Positions 36,144 to 46,246 of a DNA stretch of 64,000 bases are shown piece after piece; within the stretch, counting starts at the first letter, position 1; each line of letters opens with the position of its first letter. The DNA comes from Clostridiales bacterium (GTDB lineage Bacteria; Bacillota; Clostridia; Oscillospirales; Acutalibacteraceae): NCBI GenBank assembly GCA_012840445.1, contig DULI01000005.1, positions 62,001-126,000 on the forward strand, given 5' to 3'. The translations under genes were made by a program, and so were the position numbers. The notes beneath the pieces are model-generated. The model was not told where the DNA came from and did no database searches. It saw only the letters and a list, made by a program, of their open reading frames with translations.

Positions 36144-37538
36144 ATGGCTAATATGAAGCCCACTCTAAACAGAAAAAGTGGACTTTTGGAGTTGAGTTAT
36201 AGTTTCACAGATCTGCCGGAAGGTAATCTGTTTAGAAATATGTTCCCGTATAACGAGATTCCGAAGTTGATTTTTAATCACCGCATAGTACCAATGAATT
36301 TGCCAGAAAAAATATATATTACCGACACCACATTCCGCGACGGTCAGCAGGCCCGCTCCCCTTACACGGTGGAGGAGATTTGCAAGCTGTATGACCTGTT
36401 GCACAAGCTGGACAACGGAAGCGGAATAATTCGCCAGACCGAGTTTTTCCTCTACTCCACCAAGGATAAGGAAGCGGTATACAAATGCCGCGAAAAGGGG
36501 TACGAATTCCCCGAAATCACTGCTTGGATAAGGGCACGCAAAGAGGATTTCCAACTGGTTAAAGACATGGAAATAAAGGAAACGGGTATACTTGTTTCCT
36601 GCTCCGATTACCATATCTATAAAAAACTTAAGTGGACACGGTCTGAGGCGCTCAAAAACTATTTGTCAATTGTCTGCGACGCGTTGGACGCCGGGATAAT
36701 ACCCCGCTGCCATTTCGAGGATATAACCCGCGCCGATTTCCATGGGTTTGTGCTGCCCTTTGCTGCAAAGCTCATGGAGCTTTCAAAGGAGGCCAAAATA
36801 CCCATTAAAATCCGCGCCTGCGATACTTTGGGCCTTGGCTCAAGCATCCCTGGCGTTGTGCTTCCAAGAAGCGTACAGCAAATCATTTACGGCCTTATCA
36901 ACTACGCCGAAGTTCCGTCAGAGTATCTTGAATGGCACGGGCACAACGACTTTTACAATGCGGTCCCCAACGCGGTTACCGCATGGCTGTACGGCTGTTC
37001 CTCGGTCAACACCTCGCTGCTTGGCATTGGCGAGCGCACGGGCAACACCCCGCTGGAGGCCATGGTCATTGAATTCTGCCAGCTCAAAGGCCACAACGGC
37101 GGCATGAACCTTAAAGTAATCACCGAGATTGCCGAATACTTTGAAAACGAACTCCACTTCGAAATCCCGCCAAGGACCCCTTACGTCGGCAGGGCCTTCA
37201 ACGCCACTAGGGCTGGCATTCACGCCGACGGGCTGTTAAAAGACGAAGAAATCTATAATATTTTCAACACCACCGACATACTCGGCCGCAAACCCGTTGT
37301 TGCGGTAAACGCCCATTCGGGCGCCGCGGGAATTGCCGCCTGGATTAATACATATTTCTCGCTTGATGACGAGCATAAGGTAGACAAGCGTGACCCGCGC
37401 ATACTGAAGATTAAAGAATGGGTAGACAACGAATACGAGCAGGGCCGCACCACCGTCATTGGCGACAACGAACTTGAGCACCAGGTCCGCAAATATCTTC
37501 CCCACCTACTCACCTTAAGGGAAAGCCGCACCGAATAA
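36144..37538 (+). CDS. HMGL-like synthase, probable Re-citrate synthase
   Basis: A 464-residue member of the isopropylmalate/homocitrate synthase superfamily. The active-site motif DTTFRDGQQ is at 61-69, followed by metal and substrate regions PRCHFEDITRADFHG, RACDTLG and EWHGHNDFYNA. It lacks the C-terminal LeuA regulatory domain. It has an N-terminal extension of about 55 residues (FPYNEIPKLIFNHR) that I associate with the clostridial Re-citrate synthase group, which makes citrate from oxaloacetate and acetyl-CoA. Databases often call these 2-isopropylmalate synthase. No leu genes are nearby. GGAGGT and a perfect promoter imply high expression. Confidence 0.7.
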   Translation: MANMKPTLNRKSGLLELSYSFTDLPEGNLFRNMFPYNEIPKLIFNHRIVPMNLPEKIYITDTTFRDGQQARSPYTVEEICKLYDLLHKLDNGSGIIRQTEFFLYSTKDKEAVYKCREKGYEFPEITAWIRARKEDFQLVKDMEIKETGILVSCSDYHIYKKLKWTRSEALKNYLSIVCDALDAGIIPRCHFEDITRADFHGFVLPFAAKLMELSKEAKIPIKIRACDTLGLGSSIPGVVLPRSVQQIIYGLINYAEVPSEYLEWHGHNDFYNAVPNAVTAWLYGCSSVNTSLLGIGERTGNTPLEAMVIEFCQLKGHNGGMNLKVITEIAEYFENELHFEIPPRTPYVGRAFNATRAGIHADGLLKDEEIYNIFNTTDILGRKPVVAVNAHSGAAGIAAWINTYFSLDDEHKVDKRDPRILKIKEWVDNEYEQGRTTVIGDNELEHQVRKYLPHLLTLRESRTE

Positions 37539-37550
37539 CAAAAATATTTT

Positions 37551-37596
37551 TGCACTCCTAAAGTTAGAACATCTAACATAAGGGGTGCATTTATTT
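37551..37596 (+). terminator. Terminator after the citrate synthase-like gene
   Basis: TGCACTCCT pairs with AGGGGTGCA, enclosing a GTTAGA/TCTAAC inner stem, followed by TTTATTTTTA. The remaining gap to eno holds only the eno promoter. Confidence 0.85.
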
Positions 37597-37707
37597 TTAT
37601 AAAGACTAATAAGGCTAGTAAAGGCAAGCCTACATAGTCCATCATACAACACGCAAAGCCGTTTACATATCCCGGCAAAATAAGAGGATAATAATTTCAA
37701 CTAATAT

Positions 37708-39037
<1,330 letters not shown>

Positions 39038-39056
39038 GCAAGTATGTCTGTAAAAT

Positions 39057-39092
39057 AAAAAGGATTGGTTAAAAGCCAATCCTTTTTATTTT
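39057..39092 (+). terminator. Terminator of eno
   Basis: AAAAAGGATTGG (39057-39068) with CCAATCCTTTTT (39076-39087), then TATTTTG. Confidence 0.93.
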
Positions 39093-39095
39093 GCG

Positions 39096-39330
39096 CCTGT
39101 AACCTACTGGGTAAAAATCGCCGCTTAAAGCAATTCAGCCCTTTTAGCCCCTGTCTTGCAAATCTGCCTTGACTTTTCACAACATCCCCATCCACCAACC
39201 ATTATAACCCCCACCAACACTACCGCTGTCTGCCTCCCACCCGCGGAAGCTCCATAATCGCCACACCCGCTGCAATCCATTCAAACGCGGCATTCCTTCA
39301 CGCCACCCACAGCCTCACCACGCCGCAGGC
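39096..39330. other. C-rich (plus strand) spacer without recognisable gene
   Basis: A 235-base stretch with strong strand asymmetry: long C-rich, G-poor runs on the plus strand between about 39170 and 39310. Minus-strand frames of about 50 and 90 codons cross it, but they have unusual composition and no known motif. It may be a decayed gene or untranslated RNA; I assign nothing. Confidence 0.4.
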
Positions 39331-39373
39331 AAAAAATTGCCCCTTATGCGGTTCTAAGCCAACATAAGGGGCA
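39331..39373 (-). terminator. Terminator of the sugar transferase gene
   Basis: TGCCCCTTATG (39338-39348) pairs with CATAAGGGGCA (39363-39373). On the minus strand it is followed by six T, 15 bases beyond the stop codon. Confidence 0.88.
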
Positions 39374-39387
39374 TATGAAATTTTAGA

Positions 39388-40785
39388 TTATTCATTTGCC
39401 TGTGTTTGTATTTGTGTTTGATTTTGGGTTTGGGGCTTTGGCACATTTACCTTGCTGTCCTCTTCCTTAAACCCTTCGGTGCTCTCCTTCATAAACAAAA
39501 TTTTAATGGTCATAATTATCAGCTTAATATCAAGCAGCAAAGAATAGTTTTCAATATAGATTAAATCCATGTTAAGCTTGTCCATTGGGCTTGTGTTGTA
39601 TTTGCCGAATATCTGGGCATAGCCCGTAAGTCCTGCCTTGACCCTGTGGCGCAGGTTGAACTCGGGAATCATGCTTGAATACTCAAGCACATTCTCAATC
39701 CTTTCAGGCCTCGGGCCCACAAGCGACATATCACCCTTCAGGATATTAAAGAGCTGGGGCAGCTCGTCTAGCCTCAACGGGCGGATTACCCTTCCCACAG
39801 GCGTAATCCTCTCATCGCCGTTGGTGGCCTTCTTCGCACCGTCCTTATCGGCGTCGATAATCATCGAACGGAACTTGTACACGTTAAATATCCTATTGTC
39901 TTTGGTAATGCGGTTTTGTTTAAACAGCACCGGCCCGCCGTCGCAAAGCTTTATGGCAATCGCGATTATAGCCATAATAGGGCCGGAAAGGATTATGCCC
40001 ACCATCGAAAACAGCAGATCCAAAGCCCGCTTTACAATACGCTGCTCAATGGAAAGCCCGCGGTTTTTGCAGATTAAAACCGGCGTATCGAAAATCTGGC
40101 TCTGGTAGCAGTTGTTAATGATAATTTCATTGGTGGAAGGCAGCAGGTATATTCGCTTTCCTGTAGAATAACAGTAACGCAGAACCTCGTCCTTTACCGC
40201 CTTGTCAAGCTGGCAGATAAGCACGGCCTCGTACTTGTCAATTTCCCTTTTTATTTCCTCAATGCTGCTGTTTGTGGTAATCCCCTTGTCTATGGAATAC
40301 CGCTCTTTTATCAGCTTCATTTTTTTAATAATCTCAAAGCTTGCCGGATCCTTGTCGAATATCGCAAGTATATGCCTAGCCCTGTACAGCTTGAAATACA
40401 CCGCATTGGCCGAAATCAGCCCCGCAATCATAATAACCGACTGGAACAGGGTGGTAAGCACCATCGGCACGGGATTTAGCATATACCTTGCAATAAGGCT
40501 GAGTTCCAGGTAAATAATAAAGTTTGTGAATATAATGCTTAAAAAGAAGCTGTAAACTACCTCATGCAGCCTTAAAACCCCAATCCTGAATCCGCCGTAC
40601 AGGTTGTTAAAGGTAAACAGTATAACCAGATACGATAGAATAACCACAAGGTTTCCTTTATTCCTAAAAAGCGTCTCGGGGTAGCTGTTCTGCCAGGTGT
40701 TCAAAAATGCAAAGGTTATTGCCGTTAAAATCAGAATTTTAAGCACCAGCATAACCGTTCGTCTAAATTTTATCAGGATTCTCAT
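39388..40785 (-). CDS. Polyprenyl-phosphate hexose-1-phosphate transferase (WbaP/WcaJ type)
   Basis: A 465-residue initiating enzyme for exopolysaccharide or wall glycan. It moves a sugar phosphate from a nucleotide sugar to undecaprenyl phosphate. The first four membrane helices (about 12-135) and a Rossmann-like middle part precede a C-terminal catalytic domain of the bacterial sugar transferase family. That domain is marked by KRALDLLFSM, VYKFRSM, RLDELPQLFNILKGDMSLVG and PRPERI. The tail is a low-complexity Gln/Thr run (QTQNQTQIQTQ). It stands alone here, with no other polysaccharide genes, so it may be a housekeeping or orphan transferase. Confidence 0.92.
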   Translation of the reverse strand: MRILIKFRRTVMLVLKILILTAITFAFLNTWQNSYPETLFRNKGNLVVILSYLVILFTFNNLYGGFRIGVLRLHEVVYSFFLSIIFTNFIIYLELSLIARYMLNPVPMVLTTLFQSVIMIAGLISANAVYFKLYRARHILAIFDKDPASFEIIKKMKLIKERYSIDKGITTNSSIEEIKREIDKYEAVLICQLDKAVKDEVLRYCYSTGKRIYLLPSTNEIIINNCYQSQIFDTPVLICKNRGLSIEQRIVKRALDLLFSMVGIILSGPIMAIIAIAIKLCDGGPVLFKQNRITKDNRIFNVYKFRSMIIDADKDGAKKATNGDERITPVGRVIRPLRLDELPQLFNILKGDMSLVGPRPERIENVLEYSSMIPEFNLRHRVKAGLTGYAQIFGKYNTSPMDKLNMDLIYIENYSLLLDIKLIIMTIKILFMKESTEGFKEEDSKVNVPKPQTQNQTQIQTQANE

Positions 40786-40821
40786 ATCAATTCCTCTGTC
40801 GGTTAAATAATCTCATAAGTA

Positions 40822-40850
40822 ATATTACCATTTTGTGCATCGTATTACAA
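40822..40850 (-). promoter_or_regulatory. Promoter of the sugar transferase gene
   Basis: TTGTAA (40845-40850), 17 bp, TAATAT (40822-40827) on the minus strand, about 35 bases before the start. Confidence 0.7.
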
Positions 40851-40863
40851 GTAGCCCAAATGT

Positions 40864-40889
40864 AAAGACCTATCATATGATAGGTCTTT
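40864..40889. terminator. Perfect palindromic terminator after glnS
   Basis: A 26-bp perfect inverted repeat with arms AAAGACCTATCAT, three bases beyond the glnS stop. The U-tract on the minus strand is short (TTTACATTT). Because it is self-complementary it could also be a protein site. Confidence 0.7.
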
Positions 40890-40892
40890 TTG

Positions 40893-42566
40893 CTACTTCT
40901 TTTTGGGCGTAAAAGAGTCCTTCAAAGCAACGGTGCGGTTTATTACCAAATGGTTTTCCGTGGAATCAGTGTCAACGCAGAAATACCCGTGACGCAAAAA
41001 CTGGAATTTGTCGCCCGGTTTTGCTTCCTTCATGCAGCTTTCCAGCTTGCAGCCGGTCAGCACTTCCAACGAGCCGGGGTTAAGGTTTTCTATAAGGTCT
41101 GCCTCCGACGGGTTTTCCACGTTAAACAGCCTGTCATACAGCCTTACCGTGGCGTCAACCGCGTCCTCAACCGATACCCAGTGCAGCGTTCCCTTAACCT
41201 TTCGTCCGTCCGGTGTGTTCCCGCTCTTGCTTTCGGGGTCATATGTGCAGTGAACAACCGTGACATTGCCGTTTTCATCGGTTTCATGGGAAGCATACTT
41301 TACAATGTACGCACCTTTCAGGCGCACCTCTTTGCCGGGAGCAAGCCTGAAATACCCCTTCGGCGGGTCAAGCATAAAGTCGGTCTGCTCTATATACAGT
41401 TCCTTCGAAAATTTAACCGCGCGGCTTCCCTTTTCGGGCTTATTGGGGTTGACCTCTATTAGCACATCTTCGGTTTTGCCCTCCGGGTAGTTGTCAATAA
41501 CCAGTTTCAGCGGCCTTAACACGGCCATAACGCGGTCTGCGTTTAAATTCAGGTTGTCCCTAACACAGGACTCAAGCAGCGCATAATCCACGACGCTGTA
41601 CGCCTTAGACACGCCAATCTTTTTGCAGAATTCAATTATCGCCTCAGGCGGGTATCCCCTGCGGCGCATTCCGCAAATGGTCGCCATGCGAGGGTCATCC
41701 CAGCCGGAAACTATCCCCTCCTCAACCAGCTTTAAGCACTTTCTCTTGCTGGTCAGGGTATAGTTTAAATTAAGCCTTGCAAACTCAATCTGGCGGGGAG
41801 GATTTTTAATCTCCAGTTTCTCCAAAAACCAGTTGTAAAGAGGCCGGTTGTTTTCAAACTCAAGGGAGCAAAGCGAATGGGTAACCCCTTCGGCCGCGTC
41901 GGACAGCGGGTGCGCGAAATCATACATGGGGTAAACGCACCATTTTGTCCCCGTGCGGTGGTGCGGTGGGTTCTTAATAATCCTGTAAATCACCGGGTCG
42001 CGCATATTAAGGTTGGGCGACGCCATATCGATTTTTGCCCTCAGCACCTTCTCGCCCTCCTCAAACTCTCCCTCGGTCATTCGGCGGAAAAGGTCAAGGT
42101 TTTCCTCCACCGAGCGGTTGCGGTAGGGGCTCTCCTTTCCCGGTTCTGTAAGGGTTCCGCGGTACTCCCTTATCTCGTCCGCGGACAAATCGCATACATA
42201 TGCCAGCCCCATTTTGATAAGTTTAATGGCGCACTCATATATAAAATCAAAATAGTCGGAGGCGTAATACACATTTGCCCATTTAAAGCCCAGCCATTTT
42301 ATATCCTCCAAAATCGCCTCCACATATTCGGTATCCTCTTTCGCGGGATTTGTGTCATCCAGCCGTACATTGCAAATACCGTTGTATTTTTCGGCAATAC
42401 CGAAGTCTATGGTAATGGCCTTGGCATGCCCTATATGCAGGTATCCGTTCGGTTCAGGGGGAAAGCGGGTCTGTACCTTGGAATAAACCCCCTCAAGCAA
42501 ATCCTCGTTTATAAACTCCTCTATAAAGTTCGTAGCTTCTATTGGAGCTGCCTTGTTTTCACTCAT
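40893..42566 (-). CDS. glnS: Glutaminyl-tRNA synthetase
   Basis: Class I synthetase of 557 residues. The HIGH motif is in [14 protein letters not shown], the KMSKS counterpart is [10 protein letters not shown], and GlnRS-type features [15 protein letters not shown] and [19 protein letters not shown] are present. The C-terminal anticodon beta-barrels include [22 protein letters not shown]. Most Firmicutes make Gln-tRNA by GatCAB; GlnRS occurs in some Clostridia, probably from old transfer. It starts one base after gltX, so the two are co-transcribed. Confidence 0.97.
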   Translation of the reverse strand: MSENKAAPIEATNFIEEFINEDLLEGVYSKVQTRFPPEPNGYLHIGHAKAITIDFGIAEKYNGICNVRLDDTNPAKEDTEYVEAILEDIKWLGFKWANVYYASDYFDFIYECAIKLIKMGLAYVCDLSADEIREYRGTLTEPGKESPYRNRSVEENLDLFRRMTEGEFEEGEKVLRAKIDMASPNLNMRDPVIYRIIKNPPHHRTGTKWCVYPMYDFAHPLSDAAEGVTHSLCSLEFENNRPLYNWFLEKLEIKNPPRQIEFARLNLNYTLTSKRKCLKLVEEGIVSGWDDPRMATICGMRRRGYPPEAIIEFCKKIGVSKAYSVVDYALLESCVRDNLNLNADRVMAVLRPLKLVIDNYPEGKTEDVLIEVNPNKPEKGSRAVKFSKELYIEQTDFMLDPPKGYFRLAPGKEVRLKGAYIVKYASHETDENGNVTVVHCTYDPESKSGNTPDGRKVKGTLHWVSVEDAVDATVRLYDRLFNVENPSEADLIENLNPGSLEVLTGCKLESCMKEAKPGDKFQFLRHGYFCVDTDSTENHLVINRTVALKDSFTPKKK

Positions 42567-42567
42567 A

Positions 42568-44244
42568 TCACTTCAACCCCTCAGACAGGTTTTTATAAAA
42601 CTCCCGGGCGGATTTCAGCCGCTGCAAACAGCGCTCATACCCCAGTATGTCCATAATCTGGCACAAATCAGGCGTATTCCTTCGCCCTGTTACGGCAATT
42701 CTAATAACCGTGCTCGCATCCCCGACATATCCTTTATACTTATCGGGATTTTTGCGGTATTCCTTTGTCTCGCTGGCATACCCTACGGCGGGGCAGATGG
42801 CCTTAATCTGCTCAAACCACTCCTGCCTGTTGTCTGTCGGGGCGTATGCCTTTATATACTCATCAAGGATTTTAACGGCGTCAGCCACATCAATATTTTC
42901 GGGAAGATCATAGCATGGCTTAAAGGTCTCATCAAAAAAGTAGCTTGAGTAGTCCACCGCCTCCTGCCAGAAGGCAATATCCTTGCGTGGCTTTGGCACA
43001 TCACGGTCAATGTTAAAAATCTTTTTGGTGTAATCAATATCAGCGGATATAAGCCTGTAAAACTCCTTGTTGTATTCTGCCGACCATTCAAGTAGATAGT
43101 CGACAACCCTGTCAACCTTCATTCTGGAAATCACATCACGGCTTACGTCATTAAGCTTGTCCCCGTCAAACAGCGCGCCCGACACGCTCATCTTTTTAAA
43201 GCTGAATTTAAAATTCATAAAAGGCTCATCGGGATTTGCCCTTCTAAAATCCTCGTAATCCGAGTTAGCAATGGTCATCAAATACTCAAGCACGCTCTCT
43301 TTGGGGTATCCCTTTTCGTAATAGTAGTAAACCGCCGCCTCGGGGTCCTTGCGTTTGGAGATTTTGCGTTTGGAACCTCCTTCAAGCTTCATAATGGGCG
43401 CGACGTGAATATATTTTGGCGGCTTAAACCCAAAGAGCTTGAAAAGCTGCAGGTGCTTTGGCGTGGAGGAAACCCACTCGTCCCCGCGGATAACATGGGT
43501 GGTCCGCATCAAGTGGTCGTCCACCACATGGGCAAAATGGTAGGTGGGAATCCCGTCGGATTTCAAAATCACAAAATCCTCGTCATTCTCGGGCATCTCT
43601 ATCCTGCCCTTAATGCCGTCGTCAAAATATATCCGGTTTTCCTCCTTTCCGGGGGATTTAAGCCTTATAACATAAGGCCTGCCTTCCTCAATCAGTTTTT
43701 TGGCTTCCTCAAAGGTTATATCGCGGTGCTTGGCCCATTTGCCGTAATAGCCGGTGCGTAGTTTCAACGCTTCCTGCTCTTTTCTAACCTTTTCAAGCTC
43801 CTCCTCGGTGCAAAAGCAGGGGTAAGCAAGGCCCTTGGCTATTAAATGCTTTGCATAGCACTGGTATATATGCGCCCGTTTTGACTGCTGGTAGGGGCCA
43901 TATTCACCCTTCTGCTCGCCGGGCGCAACAAACCCTTCATCTATTTCAATGCCGTAGCGGATAAGCCCGTTAATAATGTCGTCAATGCCTCCGGCTACCT
44001 CGCGTTTTTTGTCGGTATCCTCAATACGTGTATAAAACACCCCTCCCGACTGGGTGGCTGCAATCCTGTCTATAAGGGATATATAAAGGGTGCCGATATG
44101 CAAATACCCCGTTGGGCTCGGCGCAACCCTTGTCACCCGGCTGCCCTCGGGCAACTCGCGCGGGGGATACATGTTTTCATAATAGTCAATGGCCTTATCT
44201 ATGTCTGGCAGTAGCAAATCCGCCAATCTTTGACTATCAGACAT
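42568..44244 (-). CDS. gltX: Glutamyl-tRNA synthetase
   Basis: Class I synthetase of 558 residues. The HIGH motif is [11 protein letters not shown] and the KMSKS motif is KISKRKDPE. The catalytic domain contains [14 protein letters not shown] and a Cys pair in [10 protein letters not shown]. The roughly 40 residues before the catalytic core are longer than in typical GltX. Next to glnS, it would need to charge only tRNA-Glu. It has its own promoter at 44275-44303. Confidence 0.95.
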   Translation of the reverse strand: MSDSQRLADLLLPDIDKAIDYYENMYPPRELPEGSRVTRVAPSPTGYLHIGTLYISLIDRIAATQSGGVFYTRIEDTDKKREVAGGIDDIINGLIRYGIEIDEGFVAPGEQKGEYGPYQQSKRAHIYQCYAKHLIAKGLAYPCFCTEEELEKVRKEQEALKLRTGYYGKWAKHRDITFEEAKKLIEEGRPYVIRLKSPGKEENRIYFDDGIKGRIEMPENDEDFVILKSDGIPTYHFAHVVDDHLMRTTHVIRGDEWVSSTPKHLQLFKLFGFKPPKYIHVAPIMKLEGGSKRKISKRKDPEAAVYYYYEKGYPKESVLEYLMTIANSDYEDFRRANPDEPFMNFKFSFKKMSVSGALFDGDKLNDVSRDVISRMKVDRVVDYLLEWSAEYNKEFYRLISADIDYTKKIFNIDRDVPKPRKDIAFWQEAVDYSSYFFDETFKPCYDLPENIDVADAVKILDEYIKAYAPTDNRQEWFEQIKAICPAVGYASETKEYRKNPDKYKGYVGDASTVIRIAVTGRRNTPDLCQIMDILGYERCLQRLKSAREFYKNLSEGLK

Positions 44245-44274
44245 TCAACCACACTCCAATTGTAGTATTACATT

Positions 44275-44303
44275 ATTATATAAGATTTTCCTTGCAAATA
44301 CAA
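44275..44303 (-). promoter_or_regulatory. Promoter of gltX-glnS
   Basis: TTGTAT (44298-44303), 17 bp, TATAAT (44275-44280) on the minus strand. Confidence 0.75.
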
Positions 44304-44323
44304 CTTTATTTGTATAACACCAT

Positions 44324-44354
44324 AAAAAAACGCCATGGGATTAACCCCATGGCG
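44324..44354 (-). terminator. Terminator of the mannan/ABC operon
   Basis: CGCCATGGG (44331-44339) pairs with CCCATGGCG (44346-44354). On the minus strand seven T follow. It marks the 3' end of the long operon that starts near 58830. Confidence 0.93.
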
Positions 44355-44372
44355 CATAGTTTATCAGTAAAT

Positions 44373-45287
44373 TTAGTTTGCAAGACCTGTGAACTCAACA
44401 CCCTGCATAAACTGCTTCTGGAAGATAAAGTAGATAATAATCAGCGGCAGGATAACCAGCGTGCAGCAGGCAAGCGCCACCATGTTTATTCTGGCGCCAA
44501 AGGCTGAGGTTATCGTGGGGTGGGCAGAAGCAACCGCCGGAATCTTTTGCGCCAGCATCAGCGTATCTCCCTCAAGATAGGTGTTGGGTTCGAAATAGTC
44601 GTTCCAATGCCATACACAGGAAAGGATAAATACAACCAGTATGGTAGTCCGGGCAATTGGCATCATAATCCTGGCATAAATCCTTACCATCGAGCAGCCC
44701 TCGATCTTTGCCGCCTCCTCATAGGAAACGGGCAGGGACTTAAAGAACTGCCGGAACAGGAAGATGTAAAGGCCGCCTTTTAAACCGAACCCGAAGAAGG
44801 CGGGAAGGATTATCGGCAAAAATGTTCCGTGCATGCCCATTTTGGCAAACTGGATGTAAAGCGGCATCAAAAGCAGGGGCGCCGGGATAAGCAGGCTCAG
44901 CATCGCAATCATAAACATAATGTTGCGGCCCTTGAACTTAAACCTTGCAAACCCGTAACCCGCCATGGAACAGGAAAGGATGTGACCCAGCGTGCTTCCC
45001 AACACCACAATCAGGGTGTTTTTGAGTGAGTGCAGGTAATCCAAACCCCTCCAGGCTGCCGTGTAATTATTAAAATTTATTTTGGTAATAATCCATTGCT
45101 TTGTAGCGTCCACTATCTCGTAATCGTACTTAAACGAGTTCATCAGCATGTATACCAACGGATACAAAAACACAAAGGAAAATTCAATCAGCAGCGTGTA
45201 TACAATTATATTGCCCAAAGTTTTTCCGGAGTATTTCCTTACCGTTGCAAGTCTGTTGCGTGTTTTAGCCGAAAGCCTTTCGGTCAT
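44373..45287 (-). CDS. Carbohydrate ABC permease, MalG type
   Basis: A 304-residue inner-membrane permease of the CUT1 sugar-importer class with six predicted helices. The EAA loop that contacts the ATPase is EEAAKIEGCSMVRIYARIMMP near residue 205. The last helix is followed by QFMQGVEFTGLAN, typical of MalG-type subunits. It pairs with the permease just upstream. Good AAGGAGGAG site. Last gene of the operon; no ATPase gene follows. Confidence 0.93.
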   Translation of the reverse strand: MTERLSAKTRNRLATVRKYSGKTLGNIIVYTLLIEFSFVFLYPLVYMLMNSFKYDYEIVDATKQWIITKINFNNYTAAWRGLDYLHSLKNTLIVVLGSTLGHILSCSMAGYGFARFKFKGRNIMFMIAMLSLLIPAPLLLMPLYIQFAKMGMHGTFLPIILPAFFGFGLKGGLYIFLFRQFFKSLPVSYEEAAKIEGCSMVRIYARIMMPIARTTILVVFILSCVWHWNDYFEPNTYLEGDTLMLAQKIPAVASAHPTITSAFGARINMVALACCTLVILPLIIIYFIFQKQFMQGVEFTGLAN

Positions 45288-45317
45288 TAAAACTCCTCCT
45301 TTTCAAATCTGCCTGTC

Positions 45318-46226
45318 TTAAGTCTCATAGTAGATGAACCGCCTTAAAATGAGGAATACAAATAGAATCAATACTCCGGAAATAAGGAAGTGTATCCAGC
45401 TCAAAGCGCTTCCTGGCCCAAGCAGGCGGCTGTCGAAACCGACCGAGCGGCAATATTCAACAACCACGTTATCCATGCTGCTCAAATAATCAATCATGGT
45501 ATAAACGGCATTAAGCAGTATGGTTGGCATGGTCATAGGCAGGGTAATCTTCCAGAACTTTTCCCATTCGGAAGCGCCGTCGCAATACGCCGCCTCATAG
45601 TATGACTCGGGGATGGTCTGCAGAGCTCCAAGGAATATAACAATCTGTATACCCGACATCCACAGAACGTCGGTAACAGTATTCAGAATTGTCTGCAGCG
45701 CGTTGGCAATAGGCCTGCCGACCAGCATTACCAAAAAGCCGCTGGAGGCCTGAGTTGTCTCTTCAGTAAGGGTTTCGGCCGCCTGTGCCGCCATCTGGGT
45801 AGTGGTGGAAACCAGTGAACCTTCAATGGTGGACATTACAATACCGGTACCAAGCAACACGGGAAGGAAGAAGGCGACACGGAAAAAGCCCTTTAACCTT
45901 ATGTTGCGGTTTAACAGAATCGCAATAAACAGCGAAAATACGACAACCACAGGTGTCTTTATCAGTATGTCAAGCGTGGATTCGCCAAGCAGCGGGACAA
46001 ACCTCTCGTCCCTTAAAAAAGCATTGGCGTAGTTTTCCCAGCCGACAAACTCCAGCTTAATACTGCTAAGGTCGGTTACGCGGCTGAAGGAAAGCACGAT
46101 AGAGAAAATTAAAGGATATGAGAAAAAGGCCAGAAAACCGATTATCCAGGGAGCTACAAAGAAATATCCCCACTTATTTTCATTGGAGCGTAACTTTGAT
46201 TTTTTTGCCTTTTTAACCTTTTCCAT
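45318..46226 (-). CDS. Carbohydrate ABC permease, MalF type
   Basis: A 302-residue CUT1 permease. The N-terminus is basic (KVKKAKKSKLRSNENK). The EAA loop is YEAAYCDGASEWEKFWKITLP. Between the third and fourth helices is an extra polar stretch (AAETLTEETTQASSG) not usual in MalF-like proteins of this size, probably an external loop touching the binding protein. It forms a pair with the following MalG-type gene, 30 bases away. Confidence 0.92.
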   Translation of the reverse strand: MEKVKKAKKSKLRSNENKWGYFFVAPWIIGFLAFFSYPLIFSIVLSFSRVTDLSSIKLEFVGWENYANAFLRDERFVPLLGESTLDILIKTPVVVVFSLFIAILLNRNIRLKGFFRVAFFLPVLLGTGIVMSTIEGSLVSTTTQMAAQAAETLTEETTQASSGFLVMLVGRPIANALQTILNTVTDVLWMSGIQIVIFLGALQTIPESYYEAAYCDGASEWEKFWKITLPMTMPTILLNAVYTMIDYLSSMDNVVVEYCRSVGFDSRLLGPGSALSWIHFLISGVLILFVFLILRRFIYYET

Positions 46227-46246
46227 AAATAAACGTTACCTCCATT

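Noticed and set aside
40864..40889. Attachment site or mobile-element end, because of the perfect 26-bp palindrome
   Set aside because: No integrase, transposase or matching repeat nearby, and it sits where a glnS terminator is expected.
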